This document shows, in pieces, positions 7,923-16,789 of a stretch of DNA of 64,000 nucleotides. Source of the DNA: Lysobacter enzymogenes (GTDB taxonomy: Bacteria > Pseudomonadota > Gammaproteobacteria > Xanthomonadales > Xanthomonadaceae); contig NZ_CP067396.1 in NCBI RefSeq assembly GCF_023617245.1, positions 2,852,001 through 2,916,000 of the forward strand, in the 5' to 3' direction. The position numbers and the translations under genes are program-made. Every line of letters begins with the position of its first letter. Position 1 is the first letter of the stretch. Below the pieces are notes generated by a model. The model was given only the letters and a program-made list of their open reading frames with translations. It was not told the origin of the DNA and ran no database searches.

Positions 7923-9368
7923 TCACGCGTGCAGTTCGCGCCACAGCCCGCGGCCCCAGTCCTCCAGCCGATCCAGCAAGGCCTGCTTGGCGCCGTCTTC
8001 GCCGGCGTGGGCGCGGACCTGGCGCAGCTCTTCGGCGAAGCGGGCGAAGCTGTATTCCGACAGGCCCGATTCGCCGTCCAGGCGCTGGCGGCGGTAGTCG
8101 TCCCAGCGCTCGCGTTCGGCCGCGCTGAGGCTCTGCGGCCAGTTGCGCGCGCGGTAGCGGAACAGCAGTTCGGGCAGGCGCGCGTCGCGGAACTCGAACG
8201 CGGCGTGCGCCAGTTCCTCCGGCGCGGCGGCGCGCACGCCGCGGAACAGGCGCTTGTCGCCGTCGCCGATGAAGGCGTCGTAGAGCGAGGCGTCGGCGTC
8301 GGCGGGCGCGCGCGCGGCGTCGCGGGCGTAGACGCGGCGGACTTTCTCGACCAGATCGGGGCCGGCTTCGCGCAACTGCGCGGCGCGGTATTCGGCGCGC
8401 ACCGGATCGATGCTCAGGCGCTCGAAGTCGTCCGCGCGCAGGTGGTTCCAGGCGGTCAGCGCCGGGCAGCGGTTGAGGTGCACTTCCTTGAGCGCGACCC
8501 GCTCCTCGCCTTCGGGCAGGTCGGCCGACGGGGTGTAGAGGCGGTCGGCGATCTCGTCCGCGGCCAGGTCCAGCAACGCCTGCGGGTCCTGTTCCAGGTC
8601 GAACACGACGATGCGGCTGTCGATGCGCGGGTGCCGCGCCAACGGGATCACCGGCGCCGCGCACAGGCGCGCGGCCGGATAGCGCGAGGACACGTGCAGG
8701 GCCGGCTGCATCGCGATGGGGTCGAGCAGGCTGGCGGCGAAACGCTTGTCGCGCAGGCGCAGCGCGTATTCCCACAGCCGCGGCTGCGACTGCTTGAGCT
8801 TGCGCGCGATGCCGATCAAGGCGCGCACGTCCGACAGCGCCTCGTGGGCGTCGCCGACGCGCACGTCGTTGGCGACGGCCAGGTGTTCGAGCTTGAACGA
8901 AGTGAAGCCGTCCTCGCGCTGCGGCCACTGCAGCCCGTCCGGACGCAGCGCGCGCGCCAGCCGCAGCACGTCGAGCAGGTCCCAGCGCGAGTTGCCGTTG
9001 CGCCATTCGCGCTCGTAGGCGTCGTAGAAATTGCGGAACAGGCCGTAGCGGACGAATTCGTCGTCGAAGCGCAGCGAGTTGTAGCCGGCGGTGCAGGTCT
9101 GCGGCCGTGCCATTTCCTCGAAGATCAGGGCGAAGATCTGCGCCTCGGTCACGCCGTCGCGCAGCGCGTCCTGCGGCGCGATGCCGGTGATCAGGGTCGC
9201 CATCGGCGAGGGCAGCAGGTCGTCGGCGGGCTTGACGAAGACGCTGATCGGCGCCTCGACCTCGTTGAGCTCGGCGTCGGTGCGCATCGCCGCGAACTGG
9301 GCGATGCGGGTCGTGCGCGGGTCGGCGCCGAAGGTTTCCAGGTCGTAGAACAGGAAGCTGGCCGGCAT
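7923..9368 (-). CDS. sbcB: Exodeoxyribonuclease I
   Basis: 481 residues, matching the family length. ExoI degrades single-stranded DNA 3' to 5' and works in mismatch repair and recombination. DEDDh exonuclease motifs are visible: FLFYDLETFG (residues 5-14) with the first Asp and Glu, AGYNSLRFDDEFVRYGLF (about 94-111), and VGDAHEALSDVRALI with the catalytic His and Asp. The downstream ExoI-specific domain contains MQPALHVSSRYP and RFRGVRAAAPEE-type blocks. Its start codon lies one base past the stop of kmo, so it is likely translated from the kynurenine operon message, an odd partner for a repair nuclease. Confidence 0.93.
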   Translation of the reverse strand: MPASFLFYDLETFGADPRTTRIAQFAAMRTDAELNEVEAPISVFVKPADDLLPSPMATLITGIAPQDALRDGVTEAQIFALIFEEMARPQTCTAGYNSLRFDDEFVRYGLFRNFYDAYEREWRNGNSRWDLLDVLRLARALRPDGLQWPQREDGFTSFKLEHLAVANDVRVGDAHEALSDVRALIGIARKLKQSQPRLWEYALRLRDKRFAASLLDPIAMQPALHVSSRYPAARLCAAPVIPLARHPRIDSRIVVFDLEQDPQALLDLAADEIADRLYTPSADLPEGEERVALKEVHLNRCPALTAWNHLRADDFERLSIDPVRAEYRAAQLREAGPDLVEKVRRVYARDAARAPADADASLYDAFIGDGDKRLFRGVRAAAPEELAHAAFEFRDARLPELLFRYRARNWPQSLSAAERERWDDYRRQRLDGESGLSEYSFARFAEELRQVRAHAGEDGAKQALLDRLEDWGRGLWRELHA

Positions 9369-9369
9369 G

Positions 9370-10743
9370 TCAGGCGTCCGCCGGCAGCGGGTCCAGGCGC
9401 GCGCGCACGGTCGCGTCGACGGCGTCCCAGTCCAGGCTGTCGAGCGAGTCGTGGCCGCGGGTCAGTTCGACCAGCAGCTCGCGCTGGCGCTGGCCGCGGT
9501 CGAAGGCGACTTCGTACGGCATGCGGTGGAAGGTCACCATCGCGTAGCGCGGCATGAAGCGCTCGGGATGGCGCTGGGCCAGCTCGCGTTCGAGCGCGCG
9601 CTGCAGCAGGTAGTCGTCGTCGTCGACGCGGTCGCGCATTTCCAGGTAGTTCTCCAGCGCCATCGCCTGGATCGCGCGCGCGCTGGGCAGGCGCTGGCGC
9701 TGGAACGCGGCGAAGGCTTCGCTGCGGTCGCCGCCGGCGAGCAGGCGTTCGGCCAGGGCCACGCAGTCCTCGAACGCGCAATTCATGCCCTGGCCGTGGA
9801 ACGGCACCATGGCGTGGGCGGCGTCGCCGAGCAGCACGGCGCGGTCGTCCAGGTGCCAGCGCTCCAGGTACAGCGTCGCCAGCAGGCCGGCGGGGTTGCG
9901 TTCGAAGTCGCGCTCCAGTTCGGGAATCAGCGGCAGCGCATCGGCGAAATCGCGCTGGAACAGCGCGCGCGCGTCGGCGCCGTCGCGGATCGTCTCGAAG
10001 CTGGGATCGCCCTGGTTGGGCAGGAACAAGGTGACGGTGAAGGTGCGTTCGTCGTTGGGCAGGGCGATGCACATGTAGCGCCCGCGCGGCCAGATGTGCA
10101 GGGCGTTGGGTTCGATGCTGAAGCCGCCGTCGCGCGCCGGCGGGATTTCCAGTTCCTTGTAGGAATGGCCGAGGAACTCGGTGCGCTCGCCCAGGTCGGC
10201 GACTTCGCCCATCGCCGCGCGCAGCGCCGAGCCGGCGCCGTCGGCGCCGACCAGGCTGTCGAAGCCGACCTCGTGCTCGCTGCCGTCGCGGTCGTCGCGG
10301 AAGCGGGCGATGCGCGCGTCGAAATCGACGCCGGACAGGCCGCGGTGGAAATGCAGGTTCGCGCCGGCGTCCTGCGCGATCTGCAGCAGGATCAGGTTGA
10401 GCTCGCCGCGGTGCACCGACCAGATCACCTCGCTGTCGTCGCGGCCGTAGCGCTGCAGGTCGGTGCGGCCGTCGAGGAAGTGGACCATGCGCCCGCGCAT
10501 CATCACCGCCTGCGCCATCACCGCCTCGTCGGCGCCGGCCAGGCGCAAGGCGTGGCGGCCGCGCTCGGCCAGGGCGAGGTTGATCGAGCGCCCGCCCTGA
10601 TAGCCCTTCAGTCGCGGATCGCCGCGTTTTTCGTACACATCCACCCGCCAGCCGGCGCGCGCGAGCAGGGTGGCGAGCAGGGCGCCGGCGAGGCCGGCGC
10701 CGATGAGGGTGATGTGCGGGGTGGCGTTGGCCGAAGTGTTCAA
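9370..10743 (-). CDS. kmo: Kynurenine 3-monooxygenase
   Basis: 457 residues from a TTG start. The flavoprotein hydroxylates kynurenine to 3-hydroxykynurenine with NADPH and O2. Visible: the dinucleotide fold HITLIGAGLAGALLATLLAR at the N terminus, GYQGGRSINLALAERGR that shapes the substrate site, and GDAAHAMVPFHGQGMNCAFED, the second FAD motif. No ATG precedes the fold in frame; the TTG at 10743 has AAGGA eight bases upstream and gives the usual family length, whereas an upstream GTG would add about 16 residues. It is 53 bases downstream of kynU. Confidence 0.93.
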   Translation of the reverse strand: MNTSANATPHITLIGAGLAGALLATLLARAGWRVDVYEKRGDPRLKGYQGGRSINLALAERGRHALRLAGADEAVMAQAVMMRGRMVHFLDGRTDLQRYGRDDSEVIWSVHRGELNLILLQIAQDAGANLHFHRGLSGVDFDARIARFRDDRDGSEHEVGFDSLVGADGAGSALRAAMGEVADLGERTEFLGHSYKELEIPPARDGGFSIEPNALHIWPRGRYMCIALPNDERTFTVTLFLPNQGDPSFETIRDGADARALFQRDFADALPLIPELERDFERNPAGLLATLYLERWHLDDRAVLLGDAAHAMVPFHGQGMNCAFEDCVALAERLLAGGDRSEAFAAFQRQRLPSARAIQAMALENYLEMRDRVDDDDYLLQRALERELAQRHPERFMPRYAMVTFHRMPYEVAFDRGQRQRELLVELTRGHDSLDSLDWDAVDATVRARLDPLPADA

Positions 10744-10796
10744 GGAATCGATCCTTGCGGGCGATGAGGGGAGCGTAAGCGGTTGCGGCGGGCGGG

Positions 10797-12083
10797 TCAC
10801 GCGTCCCGCCACGCCTCCACCGCAGCGACGAAGCGCACGATATCGCCGTGGGTGTTGTACAGCGGCGCCGGCGAAATCCGGATCACGTCGGGTTCGCGCC
10901 AGTCGCCGAGCACGCCGCGGCGGGCCAGGTCTTCGAACAGGTCGCGGCCGGCGGCGCGGCCGCTGAGGCCGCGGCCGCCGATCACCCGCAGCGACAACTG
11001 GCAGCCGCGCCGGGCCGGCTCGGCCGGGGTCAGGATGTCCAGGGTTTCGCCCAGGCGCGCGCGGATCAGCGCTTCCAGGTAACCGGTCAGGCGCAGCGAC
11101 TTCTCGCGCAGCGCGCGCATGCCGACCCGGTCGAACAGGTCCAGCGAGGCGCGCAGCGGCGCCAGCCCGAGGATCGGCGGGTTGCTGAGCTGCCAGCCTT
11201 CGGCGCCCGGCGTGGGCACGAATTCGGGGCCCATGCGGAAGCGGGTCGCCGATTCGTGGCCCCACCAGCCGGCGAAGCGCGGGCGGTCGCTACGAGCGTG
11301 GCGTTCGTGGACGAAGCAGCCGGCGACCGCGCCGGGGCCGGCGTTGAGGTATTTGTAGTGGCACCACACTGCGAAGTCGGCGCCGCTGTCGTGCAGGTTC
11401 AGCTCCAGGTTGCCGACGCCGTGGGCGAGGTCGAAGCCGCACAGCGCGCCTTGCGCGTGTGCGAGCGCGGCGATGCGCGCGAGGTCGAAGGCCTGGCCGG
11501 TGCGGTACTGCACGCCCGGCCACAGCACCAGCGCCAGGCGCGGGCCGTGTTCGGCGATGGCGCGCTCGATGCTCTCCATCGAGAACACGCCGCCGGGGCC
11601 GTCGGGCTGCAGTTCGATCAGGTCGGTGTCGGGATCGAAGCCGTGGAAACCGACCTGCGAGGCCAGGGCGTAGCGATCGGACGGGAACGCGCCGGCTTCC
11701 ATCAGGATCGCCGGACGCTCGCGGGTGGGCCGATAGAAGCTGACCAACATGAAGTGCAGGTTGGCGGTCAGCGAATTCATCGCCACCACCTCGTGCGGCA
11801 GCGCGCCGACCAGGCGCGCGAGCGGTTCGCGCACCAGCTCGTGGTACGGCATCCACTGCGCCTGGCCGGTGAAGTGGCCTTCGACCGCTTCCATCGCCCA
11901 CTTGTCCATGACTTCCTCGACATGGGCGCGCGCGCCGCGCGGCTGCAGGCCGAGCGAGTTGCCGACGAAATAGGCTTGTTCTTCCTCGCCGTGGCGCGGG
12001 ATCAGGAACTCATGGCGCAGCGTCGGCAGCGGGTCGGCGGCGTCGAGCGCGGCGGCGTGGGCGGGCGTGTGCAGGTCGGTCAT
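10797..12083 (-). CDS. kynU: Kynureninase
   Basis: 428 residues, typical length. The PLP enzyme cleaves 3-hydroxykynurenine or kynurenine to (3-hydroxy)anthranilate plus alanine. The PLP-lysine motif WCHYKYLNAGPG is present near residue 240, with the preceding Asp motif GFDLAHGVGNLELNLHD and the substrate-binding block WWGHESATRF. EAGAFPSDRYALASQV is the cofactor-phosphate region. In the operon it follows a small unknown gene by 40 bases and precedes kmo, so 3-hydroxylation and cleavage are coupled. Confidence 0.95.
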   Translation of the reverse strand: MTDLHTPAHAAALDAADPLPTLRHEFLIPRHGEEEQAYFVGNSLGLQPRGARAHVEEVMDKWAMEAVEGHFTGQAQWMPYHELVREPLARLVGALPHEVVAMNSLTANLHFMLVSFYRPTRERPAILMEAGAFPSDRYALASQVGFHGFDPDTDLIELQPDGPGGVFSMESIERAIAEHGPRLALVLWPGVQYRTGQAFDLARIAALAHAQGALCGFDLAHGVGNLELNLHDSGADFAVWCHYKYLNAGPGAVAGCFVHERHARSDRPRFAGWWGHESATRFRMGPEFVPTPGAEGWQLSNPPILGLAPLRASLDLFDRVGMRALREKSLRLTGYLEALIRARLGETLDILTPAEPARRGCQLSLRVIGGRGLSGRAAGRDLFEDLARRGVLGDWREPDVIRISPAPLYNTHGDIVRFVAAVEAWRDA

Positions 12084-12123
12084 GGGGTTCGGGCGATTGC
12101 GATGCGAGAGGGGCGGCGCGGAC

Positions 12124-12561
12124 TCAGCCGGCGGATTCGAGCGGCCCGGGCGCGGGCGCTTCGGCGACGTGGAGATAGCTTCGGTGCAGCGCCCGCACCC
12201 AATCCGAGCACAGGCCCAGGACCTCGCTTTCGTAGATCAGCGCGGCGTCGTCGGCGAGATAGGCGGCCAGTTCGGCATGGCCGGCGGCCTGCATCGCGGC
12301 GACGAACGCCGCCTGCCGCAGTTGCGCCGATTCGGCCTGGGCGCGTTGTACCCGCTGCGGGTCGAGCCGTCGCTTGTGGCTCTGCAGCGCGGCGTCGGCG
12401 CGGGTCCACTGGCCGTCGAACGGTTCGCGGTCGCGCCGGTCGAGGTAATCGTCGATGGCCTTGCCGTCGGCGTCGGCGATGCGCTCGGCCCAGTCGCGCA
12501 GGGTCGCGAGCAGGTCTTGCGGATCCAGCGGCGGCGGCGCGTGCAACGCGGACGGGCTCAT
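12124..12561 (-). CDS. Uncharacterised protein of the kynurenine operon
   Basis: 145 residues, predicted largely helical and soluble, with no signal peptide. It has an acidic N-terminal half (LLATLRDWAERIADADGKAI) and an Ala/Gln-rich helix (RVQRAQAESAQLRQAAFVAA). I do not recognise a domain. It lies between the ACMS decarboxylase (34-base gap) and kynureninase (40-base gap) on the same strand, so a role linked to kynurenine breakdown, perhaps regulatory or chaperoning, is inferred from position alone. Confidence 0.75.
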   Translation of the reverse strand: MSPSALHAPPPLDPQDLLATLRDWAERIADADGKAIDDYLDRRDREPFDGQWTRADAALQSHKRRLDPQRVQRAQAESAQLRQAAFVAAMQAAGHAELAAYLADDAALIYESEVLGLCSDWVRALHRSYLHVAEAPAPGPLESAG

Positions 12562-12595
12562 GCGGTCGCGCCCATGCGCAAGCGTGCCTTCGCGC

Positions 12596-13606
12596 TCATG
12601 CGAACCGCGACAGCGGCAGGCCCAGCCATTCCAGCGCGGTGCCGTGGTACAGCCGCGCCTGTTCGGCCTCGGGCAGCGCCAGCGAAGCGATGCCGGCGCC
12701 GGGCGTCTGTTCGCCGAGCGGGAACGGATAGTCGGTGCCCAGCATCACCCGCGACACGCCGCAGGTGTCGAGCAGGTAGCGCAGCGCGCGCGGATCGGCC
12801 ACCCACGAATCGAAGTACAGCCGCGACAAATAATCGCGCGGGTTGCGCGGGTTGTCGGTGGCGACCAGGTCCGGGCGCATGTTGAAGCCGTGCTCGATCC
12901 GGCCGATGGTGTAGGGGAAGCTGCCGCCGCCGTGGGCCATGCAGATCTTCAGTTTCGGCAGCCGCTCAAGCACGCCGCCGAACACCAGGCAGCAGGCCGC
13001 GCGCGATTGCTCGGCGGGCATGCCGACCAGCCACGGCAGCCAGTACTTGGGCATGCTGGGCGTTCCCATCATGTCCCAGGGATGCACCAGGATCGCCGCG
13101 CCGAGCTCGCTGGCGGCCTGGAAGAACTCGAACAGCTCCGGCGCGTCGAGGTTCCAGTCGCCGATGTGGCTGCCGATCTGCACGCCCTGCAGGCCGAGCT
13201 GGTCCATGCAGCGCTCCAGTTCCTGCACCGCCAGCCGCGGCGACTGCAGCGGCACCGTGCCGATGCCGGCGTAGTGGCGCGGAAAATCGCGGCAGGTCTG
13301 GGCCATGTGCTCGTTGAGCGCCTGGTGCAGCGCCAGCGCCTGGTTGGCCTTGGCCCAGTAGCTGAACATCACCGGCACGGTGCTGATCACCTGCACCTGC
13401 ACGCCGAAACGCGCGTAGTCGTCGATGCGCTCCTGCGGGTCCCAGGTCTTGGACCAGATCTCGCGGAAGAACTTGCCGTCCTTGTAGATGCGGTGGCGGC
13501 CGTCGTCGGTGTGGTGGATCACCGGAAAGCGGTCGTCGCCGTACTTGCGCGCCAGGTCGGGCCAGTCGCGCGGCAGGTAGTGGGCGTGGGTGTCGATCTT
13601 GAGCAT
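12596..13606 (-). CDS. nbaD: 2-amino-3-carboxymuconate-6-semialdehyde decarboxylase (ACMSD)
   Basis: 336 residues, amidohydrolase superfamily. It decarboxylates ACMS to 2-aminomuconate semialdehyde, keeping flux away from quinolinate. Metal ligands are visible: the N-terminal DTHAHYLPRDW (HxH), LVHPWDMMG with the middle His, CMAHGGGSFPYTIGRI with the third His, and MLGTDYPFPLGE with the catalytic Asp. Length and order match the bacterial ACMSDs of nitrobenzoate and tryptophan pathways. The start lies 7 bases after the dioxygenase stop, indicating co-translation. Confidence 0.93.
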   Translation of the reverse strand: MLKIDTHAHYLPRDWPDLARKYGDDRFPVIHHTDDGRHRIYKDGKFFREIWSKTWDPQERIDDYARFGVQVQVISTVPVMFSYWAKANQALALHQALNEHMAQTCRDFPRHYAGIGTVPLQSPRLAVQELERCMDQLGLQGVQIGSHIGDWNLDAPELFEFFQAASELGAAILVHPWDMMGTPSMPKYWLPWLVGMPAEQSRAACCLVFGGVLERLPKLKICMAHGGGSFPYTIGRIEHGFNMRPDLVATDNPRNPRDYLSRLYFDSWVADPRALRYLLDTCGVSRVMLGTDYPFPLGEQTPGAGIASLALPEAEQARLYHGTALEWLGLPLSRFA

Positions 13607-13613
13607 CGCCGCC

Positions 13614-14144
13614 TCAGGTGTCGGGCATCGTGTAGCGCGCCGGCGCCGGGTTCAGGTGCCCGCATTGGCCGCAGCTGCGGTGTTCGCGCGAGGAATAGAA
13701 GCGTTCGAACACCGGCGGGAAGTCGGTCTCGATGTTGCGCAGTTTGAAGAACTCTTCGTACAGCTTGTGGTTGCAGCGTTCGCAGAACCACATCAGGCCG
13801 TCGTCTTCGTGTTCCAGGCGCTTGCGCTCGATCACCAGGCCGACCGAGTCGGGCATGCGCTGCGGCGAGTGCGGCACGCGCGCGGGCAGCAGGAAGATCT
13901 CGCCGGCGCGGATCGGGATGTCGCGGACCGCGCCGTCCTCTTGAATCCGCAGCACCATCTCGCCTTCGAGCTGGTAGAACCACTCCGGGCCTTCGTCCCA
14001 GTGGTAGTCGGTGCGCTGGTTCGGGCCGCCGACCACCATGACGATGAAATCGCCGACGTAGATGGTCTTGTTGCCGACCGGCGGCTTGAGCAGGTGGCGA
14101 TGCTCTTCGATCCAAGAGAGCAGGTTGATCGGTCCGGGCAGCAT
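13614..14144 (-). CDS. nbaC: 3-hydroxyanthranilate 3,4-dioxygenase
   Basis: 176 residues, cupin fold. It opens 3-hydroxyanthranilate to ACMS using Fe(II) and O2. Visible: the ligand block DYHWDEGPEWFYQLEGEM (His and Glu) and PHSPQRMPDSVGLVIERKR, and the bacterial-type C-terminal rubredoxin-like site WFCERCNHKLYEE with a matching CGQCGHLNPAP. I chose the ATG at 14144 instead of the longer frame because GGAG sits about 10 bases upstream, the length matches the family, and it avoids overlapping the RidA stop codon. Confidence 0.93.
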   Translation of the reverse strand: MLPGPINLLSWIEEHRHLLKPPVGNKTIYVGDFIVMVVGGPNQRTDYHWDEGPEWFYQLEGEMVLRIQEDGAVRDIPIRAGEIFLLPARVPHSPQRMPDSVGLVIERKRLEHEDDGLMWFCERCNHKLYEEFFKLRNIETDFPPVFERFYSSREHRSCGQCGHLNPAPARYTMPDT

Positions 14145-14148
14145 GGCC

Positions 14149-14586
14149 TTACTCCGTTCCGGCATCGCGCAGGCGCGCGACGCATTTGAGTTCGATCGCG
14201 ATCGGCGTCGGCAGCGCCGTGATGCCGAGCGTGGTCCGGCACGGCGCGCGGTCGATGTCCGGGAAATACTCGGCCCACAGCGCGTTGTAGGCGGCGAAGT
14301 CGCGCGCCATGTCGGTCAGGTAGACGGTCACGTCGACCAGGTCGTCCCAGGTCGCGCCGCTGGCTTCCAGCACCGCGCGCACGTTGGCGAACACCGAGCG
14401 CGTCTGCAGTTCGATGTCGTAGGCGATCAGCCGGCCTTGCGCGTCGTGCACGTTGCCCGGCACCGCGTTGCTGGCGGCGTCGCGCGGGCCGACCCCGGAC
14501 AGGAACAGCAGCTCGCCCACCCGGCGCGCATGCGGGTACGAGCCGACCGGCCGCGGCGCGTTGCCGGCGCGCACCGCGCCGCTCAT
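14149..14586 (-). CDS. RidA family deaminase, probable 2-aminomuconate deaminase
   Basis: 145 residues. The YjgF/YER057c/RidA fold forms trimers that deaminate enamines or imines. Visible: VGSYPHARRVGELLFLSGVGPRD, FANVRAVLEASGATWDDLVDVTVYLTD, and the C-terminal PIAIELKCVARL; the active-site Arg that binds carboxylates in RidA proper is shifted here (DIDRAPCRTTLGITALPTP). In nitrobenzoate and tryptophan operons the equivalent gene is nbaF or amnD, converting 2-aminomuconate to 4-oxalocrotonate. The start overlaps the carbonic anhydrase stop as ATGA. The substrate assignment comes from context. Confidence 0.85.
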   Translation of the reverse strand: MSGAVRAGNAPRPVGSYPHARRVGELLFLSGVGPRDAASNAVPGNVHDAQGRLIAYDIELQTRSVFANVRAVLEASGATWDDLVDVTVYLTDMARDFAAYNALWAEYFPDIDRAPCRTTLGITALPTPIAIELKCVARLRDAGTE

Positions 14587-15248
14587 CGCGGCGAGCCGCC
14601 GTGGGTGGAATGCACCCGCGCCAACGCGCGTTCGTAGGCCGGCTGCAGCGACTTGAACGAATGCACGTTCATGCCGGTGTCGTGGACGCGGCCGTTGCGC
14701 AGGCTGTAGACCCAGCCGTGCACGCTCAGCGGCTGGTCGCGCGACCAGGCGTCGCGCACGATCGTGGTCATGCACACGTTGAACACCTGCTCGATCGCGT
14801 TGAGCTCGCACAGGCGGTCGTGACGCTCGCTCTCGTGGGCGTGGTTCATGCACTCGGAATGTTTGTCGGCCACGTCGCTGACGTGGCGCAGCCAGTTGTC
14901 GGCCAGGCCGACCCGGGTGCCGTGCAGCGCCGCGTGCACGCCGCCGCAGCCGTAGTGGCCGACCACCAGGATGTGCTTGACCTTGAGCACGTCGACCGCG
15001 TACTGGATCACCGACAGGCAGTTGAGGTCGGTGTGCACGACCACGTTGGCGATGTTGCGGTGGACGAACACCTCGCCCGGGGCCATGTCGATGATCTGGT
15101 TGGCCGGCACGCGCGAATCCGAACAGCCGATCCACAGGTACTCGGGCGCCTGCTGCTTGGACAGGCGGGCGAAGAAGTCCGGGTCCTCGGCGTTGATGCG
15201 CTCGGACCATTCGCGATTGCGTTCGAGCAGGTCGTCGAGCGGGTTCAT
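14583..15248 (-). CDS. can: Beta-class carbonic anhydrase
   Basis: 221 residues. Interconverts CO2 and bicarbonate. Zinc and catalytic motifs are intact: WIGCSDSRVPANQI (Cys, Asp, Arg) near residues 39-52 and VVGHYGCGGVHAAL (His and Cys) near 97-110. The protein resembles E. coli Can. It is embedded between the aldehyde dehydrogenase (61-base gap) and the RidA gene (4-base overlap). ACMS decarboxylase releases CO2 in the same pathway, so hydrating that CO2 is a plausible but unproven reason for its position. Confidence 0.93.
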   Translation of the reverse strand: MNPLDDLLERNREWSERINAEDPDFFARLSKQQAPEYLWIGCSDSRVPANQIIDMAPGEVFVHRNIANVVVHTDLNCLSVIQYAVDVLKVKHILVVGHYGCGGVHAALHGTRVGLADNWLRHVSDVADKHSECMNHAHESERHDRLCELNAIEQVFNVCMTTIVRDAWSRDQPLSVHGWVYSLRNGRVHDTGMNVHSFKSLQPAYERALARVHSTHGGSPR

Positions 15249-15309
15249 GCGCGGCTCCCGGCGTGGAGAGCGCTGACGAAGGACGTGGGGTAGGGCGCGG
15301 TCATGCAGG

Positions 15310-16737
15310 TCATCCGAGATGGAGGCCGACGTTCTTGGCCTCGGTGAAGAAACGCAGGGCCTCGACGCCGCCTTCGCGGCCGAGGCCCGAGGCGCCGGCG
15401 CCGCCGAACGGCGTGCGCAGGTCGCGTTGCAGCCAGGTGTTGATCCAGACCATGCCGACGTTCAGGCGCGCGGCCAGGCGGTGGGCGCGGGCGAGGTCGC
15501 GCGTCCACAGGCTGGCGCTGAGGCCGTAGTCGCTGGCGTTGGCCAGGGCCAGGGCGTGGGTGTCGTCGTCGAACGGCTGCAGGGTGGCGACCGGGCCGAA
15601 GATTTCCTCGCGGTTGCTCGCGGTGTCCGGGCCGAGGCCTTCGAGCAGGGTCGGCGCGACGTACCAGCCGGGGCGTTCGAGCGCGGCGCCGCCGCACAGC
15701 ACCCGGCCGCCTTCGGCGCGGGCGCGCTCGAGCGCGGCGACGACCTTGGCGAAATGCGCCTGCGACACCAGCGGGCCGAGCGCGGTGGTTTCCTCGCCGG
15801 GTTCGCCCACGCGCAGGGCTTGCGCGCGTTCGACCAAAGCGTCGCGCACCTCGGCGTAGATCGAGCGTTCGACCAGGATGCGCGAGCCGCACAGGCAAAT
15901 CTGGCCGGAGTTCTGGAACGCCGAGCGCACCAGCAGGTCGAGGTGCTCGCGCCAGTCGCTGTCGGCGAAGATCAGGGTCGGATTCTTGCCGCCCAGTTCC
16001 AGCGAAACCTTGCGCAGCAGCGGCGCGCAGGTCGCGGCGATGCCGCGGCCGACCGCGGTGCTGCCGGTGAAGGAGACCGCGCGGATCGCCGGGTGCGCGA
16101 CCAGCGGCGCGCCGACCTCGGGCCCGAGCCCGTGGACGATGTTCAGCACGCCGGCCGGCAAGCCGATCTGCGCGCAGAGTTCGCCGAGCATCGTCGCCGT
16201 CGCCGGGGTCACCTCCGAGGGCTTGGCCACCACGGTGTTGCCGGCGGCCAGCGCCGGCGCGATCTTCCAGGTGAACAGGTACAGCGGCAGGTTCCACGGC
16301 GAGATCGCCGCGACCGGGCCGAGCGGCTGGCGCAGGGTGTAGTTGAGCCCGGCCTGGCCGTGGTGGGATTCGCTGGCGAACTGGGTCGCGGCGTGGGCGT
16401 AGAAGCGCAGGTTGGACACCGCGCGCGGAATCTCGGCCTCGCGCGCCAGCCGGATCGGCTTGCCGCCGTCGCGCGATTCGGCCGCGGCGAATTCGCCGGT
16501 GCGCGCTTCCAGCGCCGCGGCCAGGCGCTCCAGCCACTGCGCGCGTTCGCTGTGCGCCAGCCCCGACCAGGCCGGAAACGCGGCCTGCGCCGCGGCCACC
16601 GCGGCCTCGACCTCGGCCGCGCCGCCGGCGGCGACCTGCGCATACGGCTGCGCATTGGCGGGATCGAAGACTTCGAGCCAGCGCCCGTCGGCCGCATCGC
16701 GCGGCGTCCCGTCGATCCAGTGCCGGAATGTCTGCAT
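15310..16737 (-). CDS. nbaE: Aldehyde dehydrogenase, probable 2-aminomuconate semialdehyde dehydrogenase
   Basis: 475 residues, NAD-dependent ALDH superfamily, here first gene of the kynurenine operon. It oxidises 2-aminomuconate semialdehyde to 2-aminomuconate. Visible: SPWNLPLYLFTWKIAPAL (residues around 145-162), SFTGSTAVGRGIA, the general base LELGGKNPTLIF, and the catalytic Cys in FQNSGQICLCGSRI, then EIFGPVATL. The last differs slightly from generic ALDHs and matches the hydroxymuconic/aminomuconic group. Substrate is inferred from operon position. A REP-rich gap of 700 bases lies upstream and should contain the operon promoter. Confidence 0.9.
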   Translation of the reverse strand: MQTFRHWIDGTPRDAADGRWLEVFDPANAQPYAQVAAGGAAEVEAAVAAAQAAFPAWSGLAHSERAQWLERLAAALEARTGEFAAAESRDGGKPIRLAREAEIPRAVSNLRFYAHAATQFASESHHGQAGLNYTLRQPLGPVAAISPWNLPLYLFTWKIAPALAAGNTVVAKPSEVTPATATMLGELCAQIGLPAGVLNIVHGLGPEVGAPLVAHPAIRAVSFTGSTAVGRGIAATCAPLLRKVSLELGGKNPTLIFADSDWREHLDLLVRSAFQNSGQICLCGSRILVERSIYAEVRDALVERAQALRVGEPGEETTALGPLVSQAHFAKVVAALERARAEGGRVLCGGAALERPGWYVAPTLLEGLGPDTASNREEIFGPVATLQPFDDDTHALALANASDYGLSASLWTRDLARAHRLAARLNVGMVWINTWLQRDLRTPFGGAGASGLGREGGVEALRFFTEAKNVGLHLG

Positions 16738-16789
16738 GGCGCAAGCTTAACGCGTGGGCCCGGTGGCGCCCATAGCGTCGAAGGTGAAC

